DNA of 58,244 nt from an uncultured Pelagibacteraceae bacterium (GTDB taxonomy: Bacteria; Pseudomonadota; Alphaproteobacteria; Pelagibacterales; Pelagibacteraceae): the NCBI GenBank assembly GCA_902554745.1, contig CACDQA010000003.1:1-58244 (forward strand). Reading direction: 5' to 3'. The notes below the pieces were generated by a model. It ran no database searches and had not been told where the DNA came from. It saw only the letters and a list, made by a program, of their open reading frames with translations. The position numbers and the translations under genes are program-made. Positions 10,717 through 20,775 of the stretch are shown here, one piece after another. Numbering within the stretch: the stretch's first letter is position 1; each line of letters starts with the position of its first letter.

Positions 10717-12045
10717 ATGAATCAAAAAATATTTATTAAAACTTTTGGATGTCAAATGAATGAGTATGACTCTAATAGAATATATGATTCAGTTAAAAAA
10801 ATTGGTTATGAAAAAACAGAAAAATATGAAGAAGCAAATTGTTATCTCTTAAATACATGTCACATTAGAGACAAAGCAAAAGAAAAAGTTTATCATGAAA
10901 TAGGTAGAGTGAAAAAAATTTTTAGATTTAAAAAAAAACCATTAGTGATTATTGCAGGGTGTGTTGCTCAAGCAGAAAACCAAGAGATGCTTAAAAGAGA
11001 ACCTTACATAGATTTAGTTATTGGTCCTCAAGCCTATCATAAAATTAATGATACTATTTTAAATTATACTGAGAAAAAGAAAAAGATAGAAGAGACTGAG
11101 TTTGATGCAGTTTCTAAATTTAAATATTTAAGCAAAATAAAAAATGAAGCTGGAAAAGTTTCATCTTTTTTAACTATTCAAGAAGGATGTGATAAGTTTT
11201 GTCATTTTTGTGTGGTCCCATATACAAGAGGACCAGAATATTCTAGACCATTTAAACAAATTTTGGATGAAGCAAAATATTTAGCTGATAATGGTGCAAA
11301 AGAAATAATTTTACTTGGTCAAAATGTAAATGCTTATGATAATGAAGGATACAGACTATCAGATTTGATTTTAAATATTGAAAAAATATCTGAAATTAAA
11401 AGAGTTAGATATACAACATCTCACCCAAAAGATATGACTGAGGATTTGATTGAAGCATATAAAACCTCTAAAAAGTTAATGCCACTTGTGCATTTACCTG
11501 TCCAAAGTGGATCTAATAAAATTTTAAACTCAATGAATAGAAAACATACTATTGATGAATATCTAAATACTTTTGATAAATTAAAAGAAATTAATCCAAA
11601 GATAGAATTTTCAAGTGATTTTATTATAGGTTATCCCGGTGAAGAAGATCAGGATTTTAAAGATACCTTTAATTTAATTGAAAGGGTTAAATTTATTAAC
11701 TCCTACTCTTTCATCTTTAGCCCAAGACCTGGAACAGTGGCTGAAAATTTAGACTTAATTGAAAAAAAAATTTCTTTTAAAAGATTAGAAAAAATTCAAA
11801 ATGTTTTATTCGAAAATCAAATCCAAATGAATAACTCATTGAAGGGAAAAGTTATAGATGTTTTGGTTGAAAATTTAACCGACGATAAAAGCAAAGCTTT
11901 TGGTAGATCTGAGTATATGACATCTGTAATTTTTAATGGTAAAAAGAATGATATTGGAAAAATAGTGCAAGTGAGAATTAAAGATAGTAATAGAAATACT
12001 TTATTCGGTGAAGTTATAACTAATTCGGATCAGAAGGTTGCATAG
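10717..12045 (+). CDS. miaB: tRNA-2-methylthio-N6-dimethylallyladenosine synthase
   Basis: TFGCQMNEYDS, EGCDKFCHFCVVPYTRG radical SAM motif, TRAM-like C-terminus. Confidence 0.95.
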   Translation: MNQKIFIKTFGCQMNEYDSNRIYDSVKKIGYEKTEKYEEANCYLLNTCHIRDKAKEKVYHEIGRVKKIFRFKKKPLVIIAGCVAQAENQEMLKREPYIDLVIGPQAYHKINDTILNYTEKKKKIEETEFDAVSKFKYLSKIKNEAGKVSSFLTIQEGCDKFCHFCVVPYTRGPEYSRPFKQILDEAKYLADNGAKEIILLGQNVNAYDNEGYRLSDLILNIEKISEIKRVRYTTSHPKDMTEDLIEAYKTSKKLMPLVHLPVQSGSNKILNSMNRKHTIDEYLNTFDKLKEINPKIEFSSDFIIGYPGEEDQDFKDTFNLIERVKFINSYSFIFSPRPGTVAENLDLIEKKISFKRLEKIQNVLFENQIQMNNSLKGKVIDVLVENLTDDKSKAFGRSEYMTSVIFNGKKNDIGKIVQVRIKDSNRNTLFGEVITNSDQKVA

Positions 12046-12048
12046 AAT

Positions 12049-13044
12049 TTGAGTGGAATAACTAAAAAAAATATCGATCAGTCTTTAAAATTTGTTTATT
12101 CAGATAACAATTCTTTAAGCGTTATATTTCACGACAATAACTTGTTAATGGGTGTTGTTGGGGAATTTAATAAAAATTTACAAGAATTAGAAAAAATTAC
12201 AAATTGTAGCTTATATTCAAGGGGAAATTCAATTTTAATTAAATCAACACCTGAAAAGAATGAAAAAATTAAAAATGCTATTCAATTTTTGGCTAATCAG
12301 TTTATTAATAATGGAAGTATAGAGAATAAAGATATACTTTCATCGGTTGATAACTTTATGATTAATGAAAAAGTAAAAAATAATAACGTTACAGATATTA
12401 TCAAAACTCCAAAAAAATCTATAATACCTAGATCTGAAAAACAAAAAAGCTATGTGAGAGCTTTGAGAGAGAGTGATATTGTAATTTCAGCTGGACCAGC
12501 GGGAACAGGAAAAACTTTTCTGGCAGTCGCTGTAGGTTTAACTATGCTTTTAGAAAAAAAGATAGAGAGAATTATTCTTTCAAGACCTGCCGTAGAAGCA
12601 GGCGAGCGTTTGGGATTTTTACCTGGTGATATGAAGGAAAAAGTAGACCCTTATCTTAGACCTTTATATGATTCTTTATATGATCTCTTCGACTTTGAAA
12701 AAATACAAAGAATGATTGAGATTGGAGATATAGAGATTGCACCTTTAGCTTTTATGAGAGGTAGAACTCTAAAAAATTCCTTTGCAATTTTAGATGAAGC
12801 GCAAAATGCTACGGATACTCAGATAAAAATGTTTTTAACACGTATTGGAGAAAATTCTAAAATTGTTGTAAATGGTGACCCATCTCAAATTGATTTACCA
12901 AATAAAAGCATGTCAGGATTAGTTCGATCAAAACAGTTACTAGGGCATTTAAAGGAAATATCCATAGTTGATTTTGATCATTCAGATGTAGTCAGGCATC
13001 CACTTGTTTCAAAAATAGTCAAAGCATACTCAAATAATGATTAG
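12049..13044 (+). CDS. PhoH-like ATPase
   Basis: AGPAGTGKTFLAVAVGL Walker A, RPAVEAGERLGFLPGDM, FAILDEAQNAT; probable TTG start. Confidence 0.92.
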   Translation: MSGITKKNIDQSLKFVYSDNNSLSVIFHDNNLLMGVVGEFNKNLQELEKITNCSLYSRGNSILIKSTPEKNEKIKNAIQFLANQFINNGSIENKDILSSVDNFMINEKVKNNNVTDIIKTPKKSIIPRSEKQKSYVRALRESDIVISAGPAGTGKTFLAVAVGLTMLLEKKIERIILSRPAVEAGERLGFLPGDMKEKVDPYLRPLYDSLYDLFDFEKIQRMIEIGDIEIAPLAFMRGRTLKNSFAILDEAQNATDTQIKMFLTRIGENSKIVVNGDPSQIDLPNKSMSGLVRSKQLLGHLKEISIVDFDHSDVVRHPLVSKIVKAYSNND

Positions 13045-13498
13045 TATTAATGTCTTCTCTGAGGAGAAGGCTTGGTCAAAAAGACTTAAAAATAAGGACA
13101 TTTTTTTTAAAAAAATATGTAAAGCTTTTCCAAAAAAATATAAATTTTTGAATAAAAAAGTAACCTTAACACTATTACTTTCAAATAATCAGAATATTAA
13201 AAAATTAAATAAGGTTTTTAGAAAAAAAAATAAATCTACCGATATATTATCTTTTCCATTAGATAAAAAAATAAAAATTTCAAAAAATACTTATCTTGGA
13301 GACATTATCATTAGCTATAATCATCTAGACAAACCAAGATCACAAAATTTAAAATCTTTTAAAGAAAAAGTTGCTAAATTATTCATACATGGTTTTCTTC
13401 ATCTCTTAGGTTTTGATCATAAAAAAAATAAAGATTATTCCAAAATGTTAAAAGAGGAAAATCTATTATTTAAATCTGTACAATCAAAAATAAATTAA
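13037..13498 (+). CDS. ybeY: endoribonuclease YbeY / rRNA maturation factor
   Basis: STDILSFPL, LGDIIIS, FIHGFLHLLGFDH zinc motif. Confidence 0.92.
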   Translation: MISINVFSEEKAWSKRLKNKDIFFKKICKAFPKKYKFLNKKVTLTLLLSNNQNIKKLNKVFRKKNKSTDILSFPLDKKIKISKNTYLGDIIISYNHLDKPRSQNLKSFKEKVAKLFIHGFLHLLGFDHKKNKDYSKMLKEENLLFKSVQSKIN

Positions 13499-13499
13499 A

Positions 13500-15044
13500 T
13501 TGAAACATAAATTTTATATTGAATTAATTTATTTAATTTTATTAGGAGTGCTTACTTCCTTAAGTTTGCCTCCATTTAATTATGTCGTAATAAATTTTTT
13601 AACTTTTAGTTTATTCTATATATTTTTAATAAAAAAAATTGAGTTTTATAAAAATAAAAGAATATTTTTTCTTTATGGTTGGTTATTTGGTTTTGGTTAT
13701 TTTGTAAGTAATTTATATTGGATCTCAATATCATTAACGTTTGATCAAAATTTTAAGTTTTTAATACCTTTTACAATAATATTAATACCTGGTTTCTTAG
13801 CTTTGTTTTATGCTTTAGTTGCTTATCTATTTGTGGTTTTAAAACCAAATAATAATTTAAGCTCATTTTTTTCTTTTTCTTTAATATTTGGAATAGTGGA
13901 ATTTGTGAGAGGATCAATACTCACTGGTTTCCCTTGGAATTTAATTGCTTATAGTTTCTCTAATCAAATCGAAATTTTAAACATTACATCAGTCATAGGC
14001 ACGTACAGCTTTAATCTTTTCTGTGTTTCATTATTTACAAGCCCATCAATATTTATTTTAAGAGAGAATAAAAAAGATATTAGTATTTGTGTTGCATTTC
14101 TTATTACAATAATGTCATTTTATATACTTGGTTCACAAAATTTAGAAAAATTTAATAATCAAAATGTAAAAAAACTTGATTATAAAATAAGAATTTTAAG
14201 CTCAAATATAAGCATAGATAGATTTTATAATAATATTGATCCGATAAAAGCTATAGAAGAGCTAATTGAAATCAGCTCACCTAAAAAAAATGAAAAAATA
14301 ATTTTTATTTGGCCAGAAGGTATAATTCCAGGTATTTCACAAGATCAACTAAAAGACTACAAATGGTTATTTGAAAATAAGTTCAACGAAAATCATTTGT
14401 TAGCAATTGGAATTAATAGCAAAGAAGATGAAAATAAAACTATTAAATATTTTAATTCATTATCTATTTTTGATCACAATCTAAATGTAATAAATTCATA
14501 TAAAAAAATAAATCTTGTTCCTTTTGGTGAATTTTTACCTTTTGAAAAATTATTAAAAATTATTGGCTTAAAAACAATTACTAATGACTACCAATCATAT
14601 TCAAAAGGTGAAGAAAGAAACATAATTGAACTGAAATATAATAATTTATCAGTAAAAATATTACCTCTTATTTGTTACGAGATAATTTATTCGGGTAAAA
14701 TTTTTACAAACAGTAATTTTGATTATATTGTAAATATTTCTGAAGATGGTTGGTTTGGTAAGTCAATTGGCCCAGAGCAACACTTTACTCATAGTATTCT
14801 TAGAGCAATAGAGAGTGGGAAATATGTTTTGAGATCTGCAAATAATGGGACTACAGCAATAATTAATCCACTTGGAGTTATAGAACAAAAAGTTGATATA
14901 AATAAATCGGGTTATATTGATTTAAGTAAGACAAGAAAAATAGAGATGACACTATTTGCAAAATTTGGAAATAAAATTTTTGGATTTATAATTTTATTGT
15001 ATATTTTTTTAATATTTTCATTTAAGAAACTTAGAAATGAGTAA
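13500..15044 (+). CDS. lnt: apolipoprotein N-acyltransferase
   Basis: Polytopic N-terminus, [31 protein letters not shown] nitrilase-like domain; TTG start overlapping the ybeY end region. Confidence 0.93.
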   Translation: MKHKFYIELIYLILLGVLTSLSLPPFNYVVINFLTFSLFYIFLIKKIEFYKNKRIFFLYGWLFGFGYFVSNLYWISISLTFDQNFKFLIPFTIILIPGFLALFYALVAYLFVVLKPNNNLSSFFSFSLIFGIVEFVRGSILTGFPWNLIAYSFSNQIEILNITSVIGTYSFNLFCVSLFTSPSIFILRENKKDISICVAFLITIMSFYILGSQNLEKFNNQNVKKLDYKIRILSSNISIDRFYNNIDPIKAIEELIEISSPKKNEKIIFIWPEGIIPGISQDQLKDYKWLFENKFNENHLLAIGINSKEDENKTIKYFNSLSIFDHNLNVINSYKKINLVPFGEFLPFEKLLKIIGLKTITNDYQSYSKGEERNIIELKYNNLSVKILPLICYEIIYSGKIFTNSNFDYIVNISEDGWFGKSIGPEQHFTHSILRAIESGKYVLRSANNGTTAIINPLGVIEQKVDINKSGYIDLSKTRKIEMTLFAKFGNKIFGFIILLYIFLIFSFKKLRNE

Positions 15045-16206
15045 TTTAAAAAATTATCTATTCACGAGTGAGTCGGTTTCAGAAGGCCATCCAGATAAAG
15101 TATCTGATAGAATTTCAGACATGGTTGTTGATAGTTATATTTCTGGTGATCCATATTCTAGAGTTGCTTGCGAAACATTAACTACTACAAATAAAGTAGT
15201 TTTAGCTGGTGAAGTTAGAGGACCAGAAATTAAAAAAGATGAATTAATTGAAAAAGTAAGAAATTGTATAAAAGATATTGGTTATGACCAAGAAGGATTT
15301 ACTTGGAAAGAAGCTACAAAAATTGAAAGTCATTTACATTCCCAATCAGCTGATATTGCAATGGGAGTGGACTCATCAGGAAATAAAGATGAAGGAGCTG
15401 GAGATCAAGGTATTATGTTCGGATACGCATGTAATGAAACAGATGTTTTAATGCCAGCACCAATTCATTATTCTCATAAAATTTTGAGATTAATGGCGGA
15501 AGACAGAAAGTTAGGAAAGTTAAAAAATATTGAACCAGATTCAAAAAGCCAAGTAACATTTGAATATGTTGATGGAAAACCTTCAAAAGTCAAATCAGTA
15601 GTAATATCTTCACAACATTCAGCTGATGTTAATCAAGCACAAGTAAGAGATTTATTAAGACCTTATATGTTAAAATCTATTCCTGAGAATTTTCTTAATG
15701 GTTTCAATGAAGATGAGTTTTATGTAAATCCAACAGGGAATTTCGTGATTGGTGGTCCCGATGGAGATTGTGGTTTGACAGGTAGAAAAATTATTGTCGA
15801 TACATATGGTGGTGCTGCACCTCATGGTGGTGGTGCTTTTTCAGGAAAAGATCCAACTAAAGTTGATAGATCGGCAGCTTACGCGGCAAGGTATATTGCT
15901 AAAAATGTTGTGGGTTCAAAAATTGCTGAAAAATGTTTAATTCAATTAGCTTATGCAATTGGTGTATCAAAACCACTTTCTATTTACGTTGATTTATTTG
16001 ATAACGACATAGATAAAAATAAATTTGTTGTCGAAAAGATTAAAGAAAATTTTGATTTGAGCCCTAGAGGTATCAGAGAAATGTTAAATTTAAATAAACC
16101 AATATATGAAAAAACAGCCGCCTATGGTCATTTTGGTAGAGCGCCTGAAGAAAATGGTTCATTTTCATGGGAAAAAACTGATAAAACTAACGTTTTTTCC
16201 AAATAG
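15037..16206 (+). CDS. metK: S-adenosylmethionine synthetase
   Basis: [57 protein letters not shown]. Confidence 0.98.
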   Translation: MSNLKNYLFTSESVSEGHPDKVSDRISDMVVDSYISGDPYSRVACETLTTTNKVVLAGEVRGPEIKKDELIEKVRNCIKDIGYDQEGFTWKEATKIESHLHSQSADIAMGVDSSGNKDEGAGDQGIMFGYACNETDVLMPAPIHYSHKILRLMAEDRKLGKLKNIEPDSKSQVTFEYVDGKPSKVKSVVISSQHSADVNQAQVRDLLRPYMLKSIPENFLNGFNEDEFYVNPTGNFVIGGPDGDCGLTGRKIIVDTYGGAAPHGGGAFSGKDPTKVDRSAAYAARYIAKNVVGSKIAEKCLIQLAYAIGVSKPLSIYVDLFDNDIDKNKFVVEKIKENFDLSPRGIREMLNLNKPIYEKTAAYGHFGRAPEENGSFSWEKTDKTNVFSK

Positions 16207-16263
16207 TTTAAGTTGAATTAAAAAAAAACTTTACTATATTGCAACTACATTATTGAACTTTAC

Positions 16264-16290
16264 AAAATGGGCTAGAGCCCATTTTTTTTT
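16264..16290 (+). terminator. intrinsic terminator/attenuator directly before nusA
   Basis: AAAATGGGCT-AG-AGCCCATTTT perfect stem (16264-16285), U-tract through 16290, followed immediately by GGAG and the nusA ATG (16306). Confidence 0.85.
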
Positions 16291-16305
16291 GGAGCAAACA
16301 AAATT

Positions 16306-17859
16306 ATGTTGAATAAAAGAGCAGACAAACTTGAATTACTAAGAATTGCTGAAGCTGTAGCTTTAGAAAAATCAATTGATAAAGAACTAATTATAAGTTC
16401 TATGGAAACGGGTATTGCTAAAGCTGCAAAATCAAAATTTGGACAGGAAAATGAAATTAAAGTTTCTATCAATAGAGACAATGGAGATATTGAGCTTTTT
16501 AGAAAATTAGTAATTGCTGAAAATCCTGAAAATGCAAATACAGAGATAAAATTAGAAGACGCAATTAATTTAAATGAATTAAACAAAGATAAGGCTATTG
16601 GTGACGAGGTATTACAACCACTTCCTTCATTTGATTTTGGAAGAATAGCTGCACAAACCGCAAAACAGGTAATTAGTTTTAATGTAAGAGAAGCTGAGAG
16701 AGAAAGACAATTTAATGATTTTATTGATAAGAAAGACGCAATTTTAAGTGGAATTGTAAAGAGATTAGAATTTGGAAATGTAATTGTTGATTTAGGTAGA
16801 ACTGAAGCAATAATTCAAAAAAATGAATTAATACCTCGTGAAAATATTAAAGCAGGTGATCGTATAAAAGCTTATTGTTATGACGTTAGAAGAGAACCTA
16901 GAGGGCAACAAATATTTCTATCTAGGGCTCATCCAAAATTTATGGAAAAACTTTTTGTTCAAGAGGTTCCAGAAATTTATGATGGACTAATAGAAATTAA
17001 ATCTTCCTCAAGAGATCCTGGGAGTAGAGCTAAAATATGTGTGAAAGCAGTCGATACATCTTTAGATCCAGTTGGTGCTTGTGTAGGAATGAGAGGTTCA
17101 AGAGTTCAAGCTGTTGTAAATGAACTTCAAGGAGAAAAAATTGATATAGTTAATTGGTCAGAAGACCCTGCTATTTTAGTTTCAAATGCATTATCTCCTG
17201 CCGAAGTACAAAGAGTTAACGTTGATAGTGAAAGAAAAAAACTTGATGTAATTTTAACTGAAGAAAATTTAAGTAAAGCAATTGGAAGAAGAGGTCAAAA
17301 CGTTAGACTTGCAACAAAACTTTTAAATTATGAAATTAATATAATGACAGATGCAGAAGACTCTGAACGAAGACAATTAGAATTTAAAGAAAAAACAGAG
17401 AATTTTGTAAAAAATTTAGAGTTAGATGAAACATTGGGCCAGTTATTAGTTGCCGAAGGTTTTTCAACTATTGATGATATTAAAGATAGCTCGGCTGAAA
17501 ATTTAATGAAGATCGAAGGTATAGAAGAAGATACGGCCAAAGCATTGATAGAAAGAGCTAAGGAGTTTCATGAAAAGGATCAAGAGGATATTTCTCAGAG
17601 AATTAAAGAATTAGGTCTGGAAGATGCCTTGATTAATTTAAAGGGATTAACTCCAGGAATGTTAGTCACACTTGGTGAACAAAAAATTTTAAGTTTAGAA
17701 GATTTTGCAGACTTAGCATCTGATGAATTAACTGGTGGTTATGATGTGGTTAAAGGTGAGAGAGTAAAAATCCAAGGTTATCTGGAGGATTTTGCTTTAT
17801 CTAAAGAAGAAGCAGATGAACTAATTATGTCTGCTAGAAATATTGTTTATAAAGATTGA
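16306..17859 (+). CDS. nusA: transcription termination/antitermination factor NusA
   Basis: S1 domain, KH domain GACVGMRGSRVQAVVNELQGEKIDIV, GRRGQNVRLA, C-terminal HhH repeats. Confidence 0.97.
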   Translation: MLNKRADKLELLRIAEAVALEKSIDKELIISSMETGIAKAAKSKFGQENEIKVSINRDNGDIELFRKLVIAENPENANTEIKLEDAINLNELNKDKAIGDEVLQPLPSFDFGRIAAQTAKQVISFNVREAERERQFNDFIDKKDAILSGIVKRLEFGNVIVDLGRTEAIIQKNELIPRENIKAGDRIKAYCYDVRREPRGQQIFLSRAHPKFMEKLFVQEVPEIYDGLIEIKSSSRDPGSRAKICVKAVDTSLDPVGACVGMRGSRVQAVVNELQGEKIDIVNWSEDPAILVSNALSPAEVQRVNVDSERKKLDVILTEENLSKAIGRRGQNVRLATKLLNYEINIMTDAEDSERRQLEFKEKTENFVKNLELDETLGQLLVAEGFSTIDDIKDSSAENLMKIEGIEEDTAKALIERAKEFHEKDQEDISQRIKELGLEDALINLKGLTPGMLVTLGEQKILSLEDFADLASDELTGGYDVVKGERVKIQGYLEDFALSKEEADELIMSARNIVYKD

Positions 17860-17869
17860 GTAATGAGGT

Positions 17870-20089
17870 ATGGAGAAAAAAACAAAATTAACAATTTCAG
17901 GCTCAGTCAAAAAATCAATCAAGAACATTGAGATTGCTAAATCTCAAGGAAAAAATTCTGTAGTAATTGAAAAACAAACTGGAAAATTATCGAGTAGAGG
18001 TGGATCATTTAGATCTAGTACGAATAAGACAAGAACAACCTCAACTTTCAACAGAGGAGTACCATTAAAACCTTCATTTAATCCTAAATCACCCCCTATA
18101 ACAAACGATTTTGAAAAGAGAAAACTAGCAGAGCAAAGAGCTACTAAACGACTTAAAGGAGATAGTGAGAGCAAAGATAGAAAAACTTTAAAAGCTGGAA
18201 CAAAAAAGAGAGAGTTAAAGTTAACGGTGTCAAGAGCGCTAAGTGATGAGATCGATGCAAAACAAAGAAGTTTAGCATCAGTAAAAAGAGCAAGACAAAA
18301 AGAAATTAAAAATGCTACAAAAGATGATTCTCAAGAAAATTTAAAACCGATTAAAAGAGATGTTAATATTCCTGAAGCAATCACAGTAAGAGAACTTGCA
18401 AACAGAATGGCTGAACAATCAAGCAATGTAATTAAGCATTTATTTGGTATGGGTGTTACTGTGACTATCAATCAAACATTAGCTGCAGATACTGCGGAAT
18501 ATTTAGTTAAAGAATTTGGTCATAATCCAATTAGGGAAGAGAAAGCAGAAGAAATAATTCAAAAAATAAAAGCTTCAAGAACAGAAAATTTAAAGAATCG
18601 ACCACCAATAGTTACCGTCATGGGTCATGTGGATCATGGCAAAACATCAGTACTAGACGTGCTTAGAAGTGCGAACGTGGTTTCAGGAGAATTTGGTGGA
18701 ATAACCCAACACATTGGAGCTTACCAAATTGAAAGTCAGGGTAATAAATTAACATTTATTGATACTCCAGGTCATGCTGCATTTACAGAAATGAGAGCAA
18801 GAGGATCAAAATTAACAGACGTGGTTGTTTTAGTAGTTGCTGCTGATGATGGAGTTAAACCTCAAACAGTTGAGTCAATTAAACATGCTAAAGCTGCAAA
18901 TGTTCCAATAGTTGTAGCAATAAATAAATGCGATTTACCAGAGGCAGATCCTCAGAAAATAAAAAATCAATTATTAGAACACGAATTGATTGCTGAAGAT
19001 TTATCTGGTGATACTTTAATGGTTGAGATTTCAACTAAGACAAAACAAAACTTAGATAAATTAGTAGAGTCAATAATATTACAAGCAGAGATTTTAGATC
19101 TTAAAACGGATTTTGAATCTAAAGCTACAGGTATAGTCTTAGAGTCCAAAATTGATGTTGGTAGAGGTCCTGTTGCAAATATAATTGTAACAACAGGAAC
19201 ACTTAAGAGAGGTGATTTTTTTGTAAGTGGTTTAAAATGGGGAAAAGTTAGAGCGATTATTAATGACAAAAGTCAAAATATTAATGAAGCATTACCTTCT
19301 ACTCCTGTTGAAATTTTAGGAATAAATGGTGCAGCAAAAGCAGGAGATGATTTTATTGTACTAGATACGGAAAAAGAAGCCAAAACATTAAGCGAAAATA
19401 GAGCTCAAGAAAGCAAGGATGGAAAAAATCCTCTAACTTTTGCAACTCAAGATTCTGCTTTTTCAGATAAATCTTCAGAAGAATTAAATTTAATTATTAA
19501 ATCTGATGTACATGGATCATCAGAGGCAATTAAAAATGCAATTAGTCAAATCAAGCACGATGAAGTTAAACCTAAAATAATTTTAGCAGATATTGGAATG
19601 GTAACCGAAACAGACGTTACATTAGCTAAAGCTTCAAATGCAGTATTAATAGCTTTCAACGTTAAACCAAGTAAAGAAGCAAAAAAACTTGCTGAAAATG
19701 AGAAGATTAAAATATCTTCTTACAATATTATTTATGAAGTTTTAGACTATATTAAACAAAGAATGTCAGGATTATTGGCGCCTGATGTACAAGAAAAAAT
19801 TACTGGTACTGCACAAATTTTAGAAATATTTAAAGTTTCTGGTGCAGGTAAAGTTGCTGGGTCAAAAGTAACTGAAGGAGAAATTAATAGCACTTCAGAT
19901 GTAAGAATTATTAGAGACGGTGCTATTATATATACTGGAAAAGTTTCAACAATATTTAGAGAAAAAAACCAAGTTAAACAGGTAAGTGATGGTCAAGAAT
20001 GTGGAATAACCGTTAAAGATTATATGGATTTCCAAAAAAATGACACAATAGAAGCATTTAGTGTTACATCTACTGAGAGGTCAATTTAA
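17870..20089 (+). CDS. infB: translation initiation factor IF-2
   Basis: IVTVMGHVDHGKTSVLD, DTPGHAAF, NKCD GTPase motifs. Confidence 0.98.
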   Translation: MEKKTKLTISGSVKKSIKNIEIAKSQGKNSVVIEKQTGKLSSRGGSFRSSTNKTRTTSTFNRGVPLKPSFNPKSPPITNDFEKRKLAEQRATKRLKGDSESKDRKTLKAGTKKRELKLTVSRALSDEIDAKQRSLASVKRARQKEIKNATKDDSQENLKPIKRDVNIPEAITVRELANRMAEQSSNVIKHLFGMGVTVTINQTLAADTAEYLVKEFGHNPIREEKAEEIIQKIKASRTENLKNRPPIVTVMGHVDHGKTSVLDVLRSANVVSGEFGGITQHIGAYQIESQGNKLTFIDTPGHAAFTEMRARGSKLTDVVVLVVAADDGVKPQTVESIKHAKAANVPIVVAINKCDLPEADPQKIKNQLLEHELIAEDLSGDTLMVEISTKTKQNLDKLVESIILQAEILDLKTDFESKATGIVLESKIDVGRGPVANIIVTTGTLKRGDFFVSGLKWGKVRAIINDKSQNINEALPSTPVEILGINGAAKAGDDFIVLDTEKEAKTLSENRAQESKDGKNPLTFATQDSAFSDKSSEELNLIIKSDVHGSSEAIKNAISQIKHDEVKPKIILADIGMVTETDVTLAKASNAVLIAFNVKPSKEAKKLAENEKIKISSYNIIYEVLDYIKQRMSGLLAPDVQEKITGTAQILEIFKVSGAGKVAGSKVTEGEINSTSDVRIIRDGAIIYTGKVSTIFREKNQVKQVSDGQECGITVKDYMDFQKNDTIEAFSVTSTERSI

Positions 20090-20457
20090 TGGCAGATAGA
20101 ATAGGAAAACCAGTATCACAAAGACAGCTTAGAGTAGGAGAAATGATTAAACAGTCTTTAAGCATGATTTTTATAAGAAATGAGGCTAAGGTGCCGAACT
20201 TAGAAACAAACACAATAACTGTTACTGAGGTTAGAATGAGTCCAGATTTAAAAATTGCCAAAGCATATGTTCTTCCGTTGGGAGGAAAAGATGCAGAGGA
20301 AACAATTAATGTTTTAAAAGAATACTCATTTTTAATTAGAAAAATTTTATCACAAAAAGTGGTTATGAAATTTTTACCAAAATTACTTTTTAGAAAAGAC
20401 GAATCTTTTGAGTATGCGGAAAAAATAGAAAACTTAATAAAACAAACAAATAAATAG
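20089..20457 (+). CDS. rbfA: ribosome-binding factor A
   Basis: VSQRQLRVGEMIKQSLS, ITVTEVRMSPDLKIAKAYV, LPKLLFRKDES; overlaps the infB stop. Confidence 0.95.
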   Translation: MADRIGKPVSQRQLRVGEMIKQSLSMIFIRNEAKVPNLETNTITVTEVRMSPDLKIAKAYVLPLGGKDAEETINVLKEYSFLIRKILSQKVVMKFLPKLLFRKDESFEYAEKIENLIKQTNK

Positions 20458-20469
20458 GAAGAAAGAGGC

Positions 20470-20718
20470 ATGAACAAAAAGGCACAAGAATTAGCAATGC
20501 ACGATAAAGATACTGGATCTTCAGAGATACAGATTGCTTTGCTAACAGAGAAAATTGAAACTCTCTCTAAACACATTAAGCAATTCAAAAAGGATAAACA
20601 TTCATCCGTTGGATTGTTGAGAGCGGTAAATAGAAGAAAGAAATTGTTAGAATACTTAAAGAAAAATAAAATGGATTCTTACAAAAATGTACTGTCGAAA
20701 TTGAATTTAAGAAAATAG
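20470..20718 (+). CDS. rpsO: 30S ribosomal protein S15
   Basis: DTGSSEIQIALLTEKIETLSKHIKQFKKDKHSSVGLLRAVNRRKKLLEYLKK. Confidence 0.95.
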   Translation: MNKKAQELAMHDKDTGSSEIQIALLTEKIETLSKHIKQFKKDKHSSVGLLRAVNRRKKLLEYLKKNKMDSYKNVLSKLNLRK

Positions 20719-20775
20719 AAGTCAAGATAGATAGAATGGAATGGAACGAAACGAACGAAACGAAATGGAAATGAA
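20719..20775 (+). promoter_or_regulatory. purine-rich, repetitive 5' leader of pnp
   Basis: gaatggaatggaacgaaacgaacgaaacgaaatggaaatgaa; (GAACGAAAC)x2-type repeats and several ATGs before pnp ATG 20776. Confidence 0.5.
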
